This document shows positions 24,301-36,566 of a DNA stretch of 64,000 nucleotides, in pieces (within the stretch, counting starts at the first letter, position 1; each line of letters opens with the position of its first letter). A program made the position numbers and the translations under genes. The stretch is taken from positions 2,046,001-2,110,000 of the forward strand of contig JADILM010000001.1 of assembly GCA_016617785.1 (NCBI GenBank), written 5' to 3'. The notes under the pieces are model-generated. The model did no database searches. It was not told the DNA's origin and was given only the letters and a program-made list of their open reading frames with translations. This DNA is from Sporobolomyces roseus. Taxonomy: Eukaryota; Basidiomycota; Microbotryomycetes; Sporidiobolales; Sporidiobolaceae.

Positions 24301-24334
24301 CGAGGTCGTTCTCGATCATAGAACAATGCTGTAG
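18381..24334 (+). CDS. GEA2: Large Arf guanine-nucleotide exchange factor, GEA1/2-GBF1 type
   Basis: Golgi Sec7-domain exchange factor that activates Arf GTPases for COPI coat recruitment. A multi-exon gene starting with ATG at 18381 (MSSTPQITF); the exact exon 1-2 join is uncertain. The N-terminal half shows the DCB/HUS-like start [16 protein letters not shown]. The Sec7 domain lies around 20770-21370: [13 protein letters not shown], then [10 protein letters not shown] with the catalytic glutamate finger, then [16 protein letters not shown]. The Tyr-Ser pair in that last motif is typical of brefeldin-A-sensitive exchange factors. Long HDS-type helical regions follow (21600-24050), and an acidic tail ends in TAG at 24332. 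Length and the Sec7-central layout fit GEA/GBF1 rather than the smaller cytohesins; SEC7/BIG is less likely. Confidence 0.9.
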
Positions 24335-24782
24335 GATACCCCCCTTCTTATTTCTTGTATGAACTTGCACGCAGTATCGTTTTCGTTGTTTCACGAGAAC
24401 CGGGAGGAGGACAAGAGAGGTCTCGAAGGAGAGTCGCTTTTCTGAAGGGCCGTTCTCGTCGTTTGACTTCACAAGCTTCGTCGTCTCATCATGCTTCGGA
24501 CCCTGTTCTACATAAGGCTAGATGTCTTGAAGTCGACTCACTAGAATTCGAAGAGTCGACTCCGAGGACTTTTTCGGACTTTGTTCTGCTTGAGGTTTCG
24601 TCATTCCTGGTTCTTCTCTACTCACTACAGATAGCTGTATAGATAGCTCGCTGACTAGCAAGAATAGCACAGAGTACGAGGTTTCACTGGTGAGCGAGGT
24701 GAGTCTCTCTCTCTCTCTCTCTCTCTCTCTTCTTACACGTTCCTCACACGCTCTTTCGTTCGACCCAACCCTTATAGCTGGT
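24335..24782. other. Intergenic region with CT repeat
   Basis: No gene seen. A (CT)n tract lies at about 24704-24729, shortly before the F-box start codon, probably in its promoter or leader. Confidence 0.5.
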
Positions 24783-27396
24783 ATGGATCTAGAATTAGAA
24801 GATCAGCAACACACGCTCGCAGACACCGTTGAAAGCTCCCAAGCGATGAATCTAGATCAAGGAACTGGTGAAGGAACAGCGAATGGAGGTGACGGAGGAG
24901 CAGCAAGTACAGGTGGTCAAGGTGAGTCTTTCACTATGCTTCATGAGTCTTCGTATAGCTGACTCGCTCGCCTCTCATCACTCGCCTTTTTCGTTTAGAT
25001 CAACCCGCTTCGAAACCGTCGAAACGAATCAAGAACGATGACGACTTAATCGAGGGAGATGATGCCTCTCAACAGGAGATTAAACGAAACGTGGATCTGC
25101 CTCTTGATATCTGGGTAGCGAGCCGAGTCGTCTCTCTCCTCCTTCTCCCTTCTGCCTGAGCTGATCGATTCGCTTCACTCTGCCAGTCGGCGAACATCTT
25201 GAACCTATCGACCTTCTACAAATCACTCGCGTCAACAAGGTTCTCCGTCACGTTTTCACGTCGAAAAAAGATTCGAAACGGGTTTGGAAACTCGCCTTCA
25301 AGAACATTAACTTTCCCCACCTCAAAGCCACGGACTGGGACTTGATCAATCTCGCAAGTCTCTTGCATGAAGCTCCTCGTTGTATCGCGTGCGGGAAGAT
25401 CGGTGGGAGTGTTGTCGATTTCTCCTGTCGTTTAGCTCGCCACGATGTGAGGAAGAAATCTCTCTTTCCAACGCCGTAGCCCATACTGATGCGAATGTCT
25501 CTCTTACAGACATGTGTATCGCAAGTGTAGGTCTGGCTTACTGCGACCGAACAAGCGAGAACGAACTGAACTTTTCGCTGACTGCAGGTACTCGACTGCT
25601 GCCGAAATTCGCGGGCAAACCGAGGACCTTCATCCCGAGACCCTCTCATGTGTGCCGAGTACTCGATTCAGTGTTGGCCGTCGTGTCGAAGGTAAGCCTC
25701 GTCTCTTCATTCTGTCTTGTCGAATCGCAACTGAGACTTTCGATTCTATCAGATCACTTCGTTACATCGATGGTATCGCCTATGAACGAATATCTTCACT
25801 ATCTTGACTCGACCATATTCTCCTCTCGTCAGCGCGATACAAAGAAAGCAGCAAGACAAGCTCGAGACGCTTTCTTGGTTGAGAAGAAGCAGAACCTCAG
25901 TGCTCGTTCAGATGTGCGTTTTCTGTATCTTTCCAAGCAGCAGCGCTCATCTTCCACATCGTACGTAACAGGATAGCGATGCTATTGCCTCGTGGCAGAG
26001 GAGACTCGAATTGCAAAAGAGGGAACAAGAAGAACAACAAAGGAGAACTCGTTGGAAAGCTGAAGAAGATCGCAGACGTGCCGAAAATGCTGCTATTGCC
26101 TCTCGTATCGCAGAACGCTTCGAAAAGTAACTATATCGCCTTCCGATCATAGTGGTTCATGCTGAAGAGTATTGCAATGCGTAGAGTCCGTCGTCGACTC
26201 TCTGCTCTAGGTCACGAATCGGTAGAGTGAGCGGCTGACCTTCCTCTTCTCGAGCACTTGTATTCACCGCCTGTTCGTTGAGACAGTATCAACGGAATTG
26301 CGAATCACTGGCAAGTCAAGCGGCAAGAGCCTCTTACCGATACAGGTTCGTACCTTATGTTGCCCTCACACGGTGTTGTTATACTAACACTTTCGGAGAT
26401 ACTGCTAGAATGGGACTCAATCTCAACCTCAGTGATTGATTCGGTAACTCAAGTCAAGCAACGTCGCCTCGCTGCAGTTCAAGCGGAAGCCGAACGCTCT
26501 CGAACGCAAGCTCTCAGGACGCTCTATCAAGACGTGCTGAGGAAGACTACGGGATTCGAACGAGCCGCTTTCCCTTCCTTCAACGTCTTCCTTAACCTCC
26601 CGACTATTTCGTCTTTTCGCACGGGGACGACCGCGCTCACAACCGATAGCTGGTCTCTCGCTCTTCCATCAATTCAGACCGAAGTCTCTGGAACTCGTCG
26701 TCTCCTCAAGCTCGCTTACGCTAGACGTCTCGTCAAAGGCCTCTACGCTGCTGGCTACCCTCCTCCTTCCACCTTCGTCAACGCTCTCAATCCTTCTGGC
26801 TTATCGGCTGTTGTGCAAGCGAGAACTGGCGAAGTATCGCTGACAGCGCTCAACTTGAATGACCCCTCGACTCTCACAGAACAAGAGCTCGACGATTTCC
26901 TTGACCGATTCACCTCCCGCGCATTTTGGTTCTCCGACGGCAACCGTACCAGAGGAGGATATGGTCACAAGATGGAACGCTTCCCTGCCATCCACGCCTT
27001 CACTGTCCCGTCGTCCTCGGAACGATGCGCAATCGCTGGACCTCGAGCTAGCGTTCCTTGGATCAAAGTTCTGTTTGCGTTACTCAAGTCAACTGGGATA
27101 GAAGATGGGGCAGTAGCCGAAGTTGATGAGAAGTTCAAAGCATTAGGAGCTTCTTTCGAATGCAGATGGGGCTCCTGTTCTTCAAGAGGTCGTCTCACGT
27201 TCTCAGAATTGGTCAGTTTTCGCGCTCGACTTTCTCCCTATCTGCACTTCTCACCACGCATTGCTGGTTATTCTAGCTTGTACACGTTCAGCAAAGGGAG
27301 CACGCGAGATTCTTCAACCCTCATTGGAGAGAGGGAAAGATCACCGTCGAAGACATTGTTTACGTTCCTAACTCTGTCAAGATCGAGGCACGTTAG
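24783..27396 (+). CDS. F-box protein with C-terminal C2H2-like motif
   Basis: Probably a substrate receptor of an SCF ubiquitin ligase. ATG at 24783 opens an acidic, disordered N-terminus, followed across an intron by an F-box (LPLDIW, then EHLEPIDLLQITRVNKVLRH and SKRVWKLAF). After it comes ARCIACGK with further cysteines (CRSGLL, ADCRY), a long charged helical region rich in Gln/Arg/Glu, and a globular C-terminal half. Near the end CRWGSC is followed across an intron by LLVHVQQREH, spaced like a C2H2 zinc finger. The stop is TAG at 27394. Cys-rich F-box proteins of this shape are common in basidiomycetes, and the substrate is unknown. At least ten introns are present; small exon errors are possible. 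SCF use of NEDD8 links it only generically to UBC12. Confidence 0.75.
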
Positions 27397-27850
27397 ATTA
27401 CTTGGTTGGATTCTCGTATGTTATGCCTCGTTGTTCTTCCTCCTTCCGACAGTCTGCTTACTTACTCTCCTTCTCGCCGCAGTTCGACACTCGGATCTCG
27501 TCCTTCGCCCTATCGCTCTTCGCATCGCTTCCTCCTCCCTCCCCCCCACGACTCGGAATCTTTACCTCACTTTACCTCGACATCTTACGCTTGAAATCAC
27601 CATCGCTTGACCCTTTACCGCTCACTAGAATCAGTGCTTTACTTTGTCATCAGCTTTTCTCGCTCTTTCAGCAAATGATATCAACAATTGTGCGAGCGCA
27701 GGCTTTATCGTCTCTCTCGGCCTTCGATTCATCATAGCGATCGAGGACTCAGATTGCGATAGAGGTGAAGAGTTACGAAAGTTACAAAACGTTGATCTCG
27801 GTGACCTGCACCTTTGGCGTTTCTCAACGAAAGAGGACGCTCGTATTCAA
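27397..27850. other. Convergent intergenic region
   Basis: Between two converging stops. It is C/T-rich on the plus strand with short open frames of no recognisable coding character. No gene seen. Confidence 0.5.
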
Positions 27851-29894
27851 TCACTGATCGGAGAGCAACTGTTGAGCGTTCAGTAGGCAGCTAAGCGAGA
27901 GAGGGAGACTGACAATGAGAGAGTATTGAGCCTCGTTTCGCTTGCGATGAGTCGAAATTGCTGAAGTGAGACGGTACATCGTGAGAGCCTGGATTGGAAG
28001 AAGCTGTCAGCGTTCAAAAGAGAATCTGGTAGAAACGACGAAACATACCGAACTACCTCCACAGATCGTCGAGGAATCATCTTGACAGACCATGTCGCAA
28101 CTATCGTATCCGATCTGCTTACTCTGAGCCGGTTTAACGTTAGAAGCGTAACATTCTCCTCCATACTCGAGTCCAGCGTATCTGTATCCTTTCGCTAGAG
28201 CCGCGTCGAGACAGCTTTTAACGCTTCTGCGCTTGGGCAGGAGAGTCTTGGAGAGGAGTCGTGGACCCTTGTCTTCGTAGCATCCCATGTACTTGTAGTT
28301 GTGGTAAGAAGTCGTGATTTTTGGAGTGCTGTAGTGTCATTGAAGAAACGAGAGGATCAGTGAACGCTCTAAAGAGACGCAAGAAAGACATCTTTTACCC
28401 TTCCACAACCTTGGAGCCGGGAGAAACGACTGTACCGTTGTAAACGCTCGGCGAAGAGAACAGCGAAGGAGTCTTGACGTTCGAGCAGCTGACTTTCTTC
28501 GCTTCTTTCGTTGTTGTAGTCACTGGGTTGCATCCGGGAAGCTTTGGAACGTTGCCGAGGACGACTTCATTGACGTCGGGAGTCTATGGCAAATGATATG
28601 GGAGTGAGTGACTGACAAAGCAAGAGATGAGAGTGAAGGGGGAACAAACTTTTCTGCAGTACCCTTCTTCAGATCGATCGAAGAGCTCGAGCACCTTACA
28701 GTCTTCAATGTTACCTGAAGTAGGAGAGTCACAAGTGTCGATAGCCTTCTGTAGGATTGATACATCCCATCCGCTGTTTCAAGAGAACGAACGAGACTCT
28801 TGTCAGCTCTTCTGCCCTCTACTACTACCACTGGGGAGCGACGCACTTCATGAAGTCACCGTGATATGCGTAACCAGTCTTGTCGCCGTTAGCCAAGACG
28901 AAAGGAGAGTTGGGGTTCTTCTTTGCGAGATGGCGATCCTTCTCGAAAGTTTGAACGTCGTAGAATGTCTCTGTTCGAACCAACCTATCAGCCCGCTTCA
29001 GTAGGATAGAAGTCAACGTGACATACCGAAGAAGATTGTGACGAGCCGCTTAGGGTGTGAGGAAGGGCAAGGCCCAGTCTCGCCGCCTTTGGGATATCGG
29101 ACGTGCGATTGATCCGGTTTGTACATGTTCACTCCATCCCAACAGGATGGGAACCTAACCTCACCTCTTAAGCCATCAGGACAATTGACCTTCGGCAACC
29201 AAGGGTTTCGAGTCGGTGCTTTCGAGGACAAGCAATTCCAACCGATAGCTTGATCCATTTCGCTCTTGCCATTGTATGTTCGACGGAATGGATCTCCAGC
29301 TAGCATCTTGAAGCCTTCGGGGAACGCTAGAACCTTTGATTTATCCGACTTGTGAGATCGAGGGAGGTAATAACTGCGAAGAAGCGTTTGAGCGAAAATC
29401 GAGACAGGTGAAAATACTAGAGATATAACTCACCTCAAACCTCCTCCTCCGTTCAGATGAGGTACACTAGAGAACGTTCCGTTGGCCCATTCGATGTAGA
29501 GTTGAGGGGACCAGTAAGCTGTCTCCAATTTGTCAGTTGAAGAGTACAAAGAGAGAAGGGGAATGTTTCTCACCAGACAAGTCAGCTTTCGCACGACAAG
29601 AAGAGCACTCAGACTGCCTCAACGTTTCGTAAGTTGCGTTAAGACCAAAGTTACTACCTCCATTGACGGTGTGAGTATGACCTGGGAGCGAATTGTCTGT
29701 TGTCAGCTTCTCCAGTGCCTCGAGTGTCGAGAATGAAGAAAAAGCTCACCAGCTACTTTGCCCGGGGAGATGATAGGATCCGCTCGTTCTTGGATTAGAG
29801 GATTGTCGCAAGGTAGCTTGAAAAACCCATTGACGGCGGGAACGGTAAGAGAAATGAAAGAGATTGAACTGAGGAGAAAGGTCGGAAGAAGCAT
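27851..29894 (-). CDS. Secreted DUF1996 protein with C-terminal WSC domain
   Basis: Predicted secreted or cell-wall protein. The start at 29894 gives a clear signal peptide (MLLPTFLLSSISFISLTVPA, then VNGFF). The DUF1996 part follows over several exons: ERADPIISPGKVAG, WSPQLYIEWANGTF, GLRYYLP, QAIGWNC, FPSCWDGVN, CPSSHP and YAYHGDFMNGWD. After a Ser/Thr/Lys linker comes a WSC carbohydrate-binding domain (MGCYEDKGPRLL, then ALAKGYRYAGLEYGGECYAS and STICGGSS) with the expected cysteines. The last exon (ALTMYRLTS...) ends in TGA at 27851. The DUF1996-WSC pairing is common in basidiomycetes and filamentous ascomycetes; its function is not established, with cell-wall binding or glycan processing the likely role. 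Confidence 0.88.
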
Positions 29895-30694
29895 ATTGCG
29901 GTAGGGGTGGGGTGAGGTGAGGTGAGGCAAGTCGGGTTGAGATGAGGGAACAGGCAGTACACTGTCAAAGTGGGTGAAGGAGCGTGTGATTCAGGGAGGA
30001 AGGTGAGGAGGAGCGAGAAGGGTCTACCGGGCGATTCCTGTACTTGCAGGCGGGCTTGAGGTGGAAACAGGAAGACGAAGGAAGCTCGCAGAGCTATGGA
30101 GAATAAGAAGCAAAGGCAAGAGTCGGGGGAGAGAGAAGGAGATGAAAGAAATGGATCGAGCAAAGTCCTTCCATCTCCGAGAGGAACCGACTCGAAGGGT
30201 CTTCAAGCACTGAGATCGACGCACGATATCACGGGAGTTGAACCGTTGAAGCGAGAAGAGTCTCAGCGAAGTGGCATGGAAAGGAGGAAAGGAGAAGCAG
30301 CGACTAGCGAACGACATTAGGGTCAGCAAGCCAGGCGAGAGCCTCGATCGACGGAGTTATAGAGCGTCAGTGAACAAGTTGCGTTCGAAACTGAAGCCTC
30401 AGGGATTTGTTAATGATATAGTAGTCGAAGGAAGTATATAGCGGAGCTTTGGACGGAAGTTCACGTCGAGGCGATTCGTAGGCAGAGTCGCAGCGCGCAA
30501 CGCCGCTGCACCGTGCTTCTAGCTCATCCGTAACACATCGAGACGTACCTGCACGACAAGACGATTGATCAGTAAAAGGATGAAACCGGGTAATAGGATC
30601 CGGCGAAGGTTGTTAAGCGAAGTAAGCAGGAAATTCACCTCGGACATATTTCCTCGTTCTCTCCCTCGTTTATCCCGTCTCCCTCACCCTCATC
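29895..30694. promoter_or_regulatory. Divergent intergenic region (DUF1996-WSC / Dabb)
   Basis: 800 bp between divergent starts. It includes pyrimidine-rich stretches and a TATATA-like string near 30436. Short open frames on both strands show no domain. No gene claimed. Confidence 0.45.
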
Positions 30695-31265
30695 ATGGTT
30701 GTACATCACATCGGTACGCTCTCCACCCACCCCGATGCCCTCAATCTGAAGCTGACCCTGCTCCTCCCTCCCTTTCTCTCCTGCTTGCTCCCCACATCTC
30801 CGAATCAACCCTCGAAACGGTCGTTGTACAGTCCTGTTCAAACTCAAGAAAGACCTCAGTCAGCAACAACGTGATGAGTTCCAATCAGCATGTCGAGAGG
30901 GTGCGATTGATCTCCAACTCTCTTTCCCCGGGCTTAATTCCTGACAATCCTCGCTTGCACAGGCCTAGCCAAGATCCCTTACGGTACTTCTCAAGTCAGC
31001 GGTCCTCCAATTTACGATGCGAAGGCGGCAGGGTTCGAATTTGGGTTGTATCGATCCCTGAAAGATTTGGACGAGTTCAAGTCCTATCGAGAATGCGATG
31101 AACACATGGCTTTGCTGACTGGACCCGTAAAGGATGCGGTTGCTGGTACGTTCGATTTGCGGAGTTCGAGGAAGCGAAGGAAGAGCGTTTCGAATCGGGG
31201 AAAAAAAAGGGAACTGATCGTTTGCTTCTTAAACAGAGATGGTTTCGTTCCAAATTCAAGGATGA
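30695..31265 (+). CDS. Stress-responsive alpha/beta-barrel (Dabb) protein
   Basis: Small dimeric ferredoxin-fold protein of the Dabb family (about 100 aa). Four exons: ATGGTTGTACATCACATCG, then VLFKLKKDLSQQQRDEFQ, then GLAKIPYGTSQVSGPPIYD through GFEFGLYRSLKDLDEFKSY, and a last short exon ending EMVSFQIQG and TGA at 31263. The MVVHHIVLFKLK start and the YxxCxEHM-like HMALLTGPVKD end are typical of the family. Members are stress-induced or act as small enzymes, often in polyketide or aromatic pathways; no such cluster is visible here. Confidence 0.82.
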
Positions 31266-31642
31266 CTGCCGGGCAAGCTGTAGGTGGTAGTAGCGGTGGG
31301 GGGGCGAAAGGGCCCGGAAGGTGGGAAAGTTGAGTGAAAGAACTGAAATGATGGAATGGGAGGTAATGAGTGTAGCATGGGTCAAGGAGTAGTATCGCAA
31401 GCATCTGTTGACAATCTTGGATCGTGTCGCATGTCGCTCTGGCGAGAGTTGAATGAATCGAAGGCGATCGAATGAAAGGAGTTTCAAGGATGAAGTGAAT
31501 GTCGAAGGTCGTCTATCGCATGCTGCACTGCTGTTCTATCGCTACTCGGCGAGTGCCTGTTCACATCTTGGAGATCGAAGAGTGAGAAGTTGAAGAGATA
31601 CGTTGAATCTTATTCTCCTTCACCTCACCCATAAAATCTGCT
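31266..31642. other. Intergenic region
   Basis: No gene or distinctive element seen. It presumably holds the promoter of the phosphomutase gene. Confidence 0.4.
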
Positions 31643-34600
31643 ATGGATCCTCAAGCACTCGATAGAGCGGTACAAGAATGGTTAAGACTAGAGTGAGCTC
31701 ATCCACATCCTCTGCAAGCCACATTTCGCTGATTTACCCCCACCCTGACAGTCGAGTTCGCTTTCTCCCCTCCTCTCTCTTCCCTCTCACATGAACTCAC
31801 GGGCTCTCCTCTGATGCCAAAAATGTACAGAACTCTACAACTCGAGCCGAAATTCAACAACTCGTCTCTTCAAACAACGTAGATGAACTCAATTCTCGTT
31901 TCTCCTCTCGAATCGCTTTCGGTACCGCAGGTTTACGAGGACCCATGCAAGCTGGAATCTCGTCAATGAACGATCTCACCATCTTGCAAGCTTCGACTGG
32001 GTTGGAGAAATATGCGAACGAAACAATCGCAGGCGCGAAAGAGAAAGGAATCGTCGTCGGTCACGATCACAGGTAAGAGTCTTCGGGATGCAAGTATCGG
32101 TTCAGCCGTGTTGACGAGAAGACCCCCTCCTACAGGCACAATAGTGACAGATTTGCGAGGTTGACGGCATCAGTGTTTCGAAGGAGAGGATGGAAGGTGT
32201 ACCAATTCGAGGGACTCGTTCACACGCCAATGGTGGTAAGCATCCCGGCTTACTCTAGGAGAAGTTTCGATGTACTCTCGCTCGAAGCTGACGCTTTCTT
32301 GCTCATCTCTGTCAATTCCCTACACTTTCAACTCTGCACCTCACGTCCTTCTTTCGCCCTCTCGACTGCTGGTTCCGTTTCTCCCTTCCCTCACCTCCTC
32401 TCCTACGCCAGCCCTTCGCTACGAAGCAGCTCGAGGCGGCTCTGGGAGTCATGATCACCGCGAGGTAAGTCTCGTCTGGTTTCTTTTTTAAGCGGAGTCC
32501 TGCTAATCGATTCCCCCCCCCCCTTTGATCAGTCACAATCCTGCGAAAGGTGAGCTCGCTTCACCTGCACGAGTCCTTTTACGAGACTCGGCTAGACTAC
32601 GAACCTCTGGCCACATCGGTCTAGACGAATTTAATGAATAGCTCGCAATACTAACGCCTCTCCTCCTCCCTCTTCCTCATGTAGACAACGGCTACAAAGT
32701 GATCACTCCTTCCCGCCTTGCTCATCACTCCAACTAGCTGACCCTTCTCGGCCTCTCAGGTGTACTGGTCAAATGCAGTTCAGATCATCCCTCCTCACGA
32801 CCACGGCATAGCTTCGAAGATTCAAGAATCGCTCGAAATCGACGAACAAACTTGGAATATAGATTCTGCCTCGAACAAATCCGAATGGGATGGAACAGAA
32901 GAGATGATCCAGAAGTATACAGCTATGACTGGAGAATTGTCAAGTCGAAAAGAGTACGTCCTGCCTTCTCCTGCCTCGATCTCTGTTCGCACTGTGCTCA
33001 CTAACTACGCGTGATCCTAGTATGAATTCACAGTCATCTCTACTGTTCACATATACGGCTATGCACGGCGTCGGACTGCCCTTCGCCCTCCGAGCAATCG
33101 AATCGTTCGGATTCTCGGCAGACAAACATTTCGCGGTAGTGGAGGACCAATCGAGAGTACCGGATCCAGATTTCAAAACTGTCAAGTTCCCGAACCCTGA
33201 AGAGAAAGGAGCGTTGGTGCGTGTTCTTATTTCTTTCGCTGAGAATTCGATTTCTGCGAATTGACGTATCTGACTCTTGGTTGAGGAAATGATAGGATCT
33301 CGCGATACGACATGCCGAGGAGGTTGGCTCGACTGTCGTCCTAGCGAACGATCCGGATGCTGGTACGTGACAATTCCCCTTGTCTCGATACCGTCCAATT
33401 GATCGCGCTCACTCGACGCAATCTCGCTTGTTTTCCTCCTCGTTCCTTCCCCTCGATGCTACTCAATCATCTCCAGATCGTTTCTGTGCTGCTGAGCAAG
33501 TCGATGGGAAGTGGAACGTTTTCACAGGTGATCAGATCGGCGCCTTATTGGGATACCAAGCTCTACTTCGTTACAGGCAGTCAGGACTCCCGATAGGTCA
33601 GTCTCGTGTCTTAATCTCCCTCGGCTGTACAAGAGCTGACGCTACGAGGACGGGCAAATGATCAGAGAAGTTGGGAATGTGCGCTTCGACCGTTTCGTCG
33701 AAAATGTTGAGATCGATGGCAGAGAAAGAAGGGTTCGTGTTCCGAGAAACGTTGACTGGCTTCAAGTACGTTCACGTTACTCTGCCTTCCAATCCTGGGA
33801 CTCATCGTCAAATCTGATTGACTTCCGTTCGAATTCTTCGGGAATAGGTGGATTGGAAATGAAATGATCAAGCTACAGCAAGAAGGGTACAATCCCATGT
33901 TTGCGTACGAAGAAGCTATTGGGTTCATGAACGGTACCGAGATTCGGGATAAAGATGGAGTCAGTCAAGTTTATCTCCCTGATCGTTCGTACGAGAGTTC
34001 ACGATAAGCTGACTAGGAGTGCTCGCTGTAGGTCACCGCACTTGCTATATTTACTGAAATGGCTGCAAGTTTGGCTGAAGAAGGCAAAACGATCACTCAA
34101 CAACTAGATTTCTTATTTGAACAGTGAGTGCGAACCCTGCTGTTTCCACCTCAGATCCGCTAGAAGACACCTAGCTGATGACGAAGTGCACAGGTATGGC
34201 TATCATGCGACTTCGAACAGCTACTTCATTTGTCGAGACTCGAAGAAGACTGATCGTATCTTCTCTCAACTCCGCTTCGGTGAACCCGACGTCGTCAGTT
34301 CAGTTCTCCTCGCCTCGGATTTGACTCGTAGCTGACTTGGGCGATCTGTAGGACTCTGCGACTGCATCACCTTCTCTCCTCCGACTGCCGAAAACTATGG
34401 CTTCTTTCCCTTTGACCTCGATCCGAGATCTCACGATTGGCTACGATTCCGCCACTCCCGATCATCTTCCTAGCCTACCTATCGATAAATCAGCTCACAT
34501 GATCAGCTTCGAGGTCGGAGGGGAAGATGGGGTGAATGTAGTAGGAACGGTTCGCACTTCTGGAACTGAACCAAAGGTGAGCAGAGACGACTCTCCTACA

Positions 34601-34767
34601 GACTGTGCAGCTGGACTGACAACGATTGAGCAATGTTGCAGATCAAGTTCTACCTCGAAGCGAGAGGGACGGATCGACCTGCAGTTCTTGCGAAACTCGA
34701 GCAAGTGAGAGAAGCGGTGGGAAACGAGTGGCTCAGGTGGCAAGAGAACGGGTTAGAAAAGGCGTAG
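31643..34767 (+). CDS. PGM3: Phosphoglucomutase/phosphopentomutase, PGM2/PGM3 type
   Basis: Alpha-D-phosphohexomutase that moves phosphate between C1 and C6 (or C5) of sugar phosphates. Family features in order: RIAFGTAGLRGPMQAG; the catalytic phosphoserine loop MITASHNPAKDNGYKVYW; the Mg-binding loop NDPDADRF; the sugar-specificity segments FKWIGNEM and YEEAIGFM; and the C-terminal phosphate-binding RTSGTEPKIKFYLEARG. This pattern fits the PGM2/Pgm3 (phosphoribomutase-like) subgroup better than classical Pgm1. The catalytic loop is encoded across two very small exons, 32533-32549 (17 nt) and 32685-32698 (14 nt). The stop is TAG at 34765. Start and end are well supported; some of the dozen or so internal junctions are less certain. 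Confidence 0.9.
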
Positions 34768-35306
34768 ATACGTGATGAGAACGAGATTAGTATCTTAACA
34801 AGCGTTCATCATGATTGTGAGAAGGAGAGCGTTTTTGGGAAGACTCTTTGCGGGAGTTCCGCACGATTGTGTCAAACGTAAGCTTCGTACCTGATGATAC
34901 TGCCAAAATACTCGGGTACTGCCGAAACGTTACGTAGGTAGCAGTGAAGTCAATGTGAAAAGGAGTTTGACTCTGAACCGTCGATTCTGTTTACGACTGG
35001 AGTCGTCTCCCGACAACTTGCCCTATCAAAGTCTCAAAGCGCCTTCTGACGTCGAAGAGCGTCGGAATTTACCAGATAGAGCAGAATTGTCCTTTCGCAG
35101 GAAAGGATTCACGTTTCTCAGCTTTCATATGTCTGTCGCTCGCCGGGAAACTCGCTTCCCTTTCTCATGAAAGCTGTGTTCGAGCGAGTGACCTGATTTG
35201 CAATGTTGCTTCTCTCTCCCTTCTAGCTGACTTGTTCTCTGTCTTCCCGTTCTGCCCCCTCCCTTTCTTCGAATCCAAATCCCACCAATCTACTCCACTT
35301 CGAGAC
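34768..35306. other. Intergenic region
   Basis: About 540 bp. Short open frames but no recognisable gene or repeat. Confidence 0.4.
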
Positions 35307-36048
35307 ATGTTGAGCTTCAAGCGCAATAGCCTACCGATCTCCAATCTACCTATCAATACCGTTACTGCGAAAGAGACGTCAAAGTTGAAGAAACGGAGGG
35401 AACGAGAAGGCGAGGTCAAAGAGGAAAGGTGGTTATTATTCAGGAGGAAAGGTTCTGTCGACAGCGATAAGAGTCAGTTATGGCCATCCCTATATAGCTA
35501 CTCGTGCGACTGAATACTGACAGGATCGGTTGAGAACAGGCTCACGACGTCGAGGCTCAAATGACTCGGATTCCTCCTTTCTCCCGTCTTCGGCTTCGAC
35601 CTCGTTCTTCCATTCAATTCGTTCATCTTTCTCATCAATGGACTCTCAGCCCCACACGGCGTCGACGAGTACTCCTTCTTTCTACGTCACTCCCCCTTCT
35701 CCCTCTTCTCACGAGATCGTATTGAGCGACTCACCTCCTCCCGACGCCGACTGGCCTTTCTCCTCCTCGTCATTCTCTATTTCATCCTCGTCCTCCTCTT
35801 ACGCCGGCTCCTCCTTCTCTACATCGACCACTTCACTCTCGACCGAATCCAATTCGGATTCGGATTCACCAACTCGAGACTCTTCACTCTTCTTGTCGTA
35901 TCTCCTCCGATACTCTTTCCCTCCAAGCACGCCGACCAACCGTACGGTACCACTTATTCCGGTACGATCGGTTGCGGATCGACCTGTCGAGGAAGAGAGG
36001 GCGAAACCGAGACTGGTCGATTATTACTTGGATTCTTCTTTGCGGTAG
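35307..36048 (+). CDS. Ser-rich hypothetical protein
   Basis: Not recognised. Two exons: 35307 to about 35473 (MLSFKRNSLPISNLP followed by a Lys/Arg/Glu-rich stretch) and about 35540-36048. The product is about 225 aa, with a very Ser/Thr-rich central region, short acidic patches and a more conserved-looking end (RAKPRLVDYYLDSSLR). No membrane segment or catalytic motif is visible, and it is probably largely disordered. The intron has a CTGAC branch site and an AG acceptor that keeps the frame, which supports a real gene. Confidence 0.55.
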
Positions 36049-36566
36049 GTGTGCTGAGGAGGGACCCTTTGGACGAGACGAGATGAGGAGAGATGTAGAT
36101 GGGGGATACGTCAGGACGCCTAGAGAGGAGATGGGATGAGGGGAGCTTGTCCGATTCGATCCAGTCGGAGCTGGTTCTAGATTGGTTCTAGCAACTAGAC
36201 TGCTGTACCCATTCAAGTTGGGTCTCCCCCTTGTGTAGTCTACCTGTACGAAATCGGAATATCGGAGAACGGAGCTACGTGAACCAAATGTAAACGAATG
36301 CGAAAGAAAAGTCGAAGCGAAGGTTGTCAAACGCATGGGCAGACGAAGCGAGAGTAGCCTCCCAGATATCGAGTCAATGGTGAGACGTATGTGAAGGTAG
36401 CACGCTAAAGCGAGAGTATCAAGTGAGAGGTTCGAGAAGGAGCGGTTCGAGATCTTCTTTCGCTACCCTTCACCCAACTCTCGACTTTGTACCTCGATAG
36501 ACACCTCAATAGACACTATAGCTATCACTTACGAGTTCAAACATTCCAAGGAAGAAGAGAAATCAA
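36049..36566. other. Intergenic region
   Basis: About 520 bp without a recognised gene. It is the presumed 3' end of the Ser-rich gene and promoter of VMA13. Confidence 0.4.

Noticed and set aside
27402..27886. Plus-strand open frames after the F-box gene
   Set aside because: Low-complexity Ser/Leu frames in a convergent intergenic region; part is antisense to the last exon of the WSC gene.
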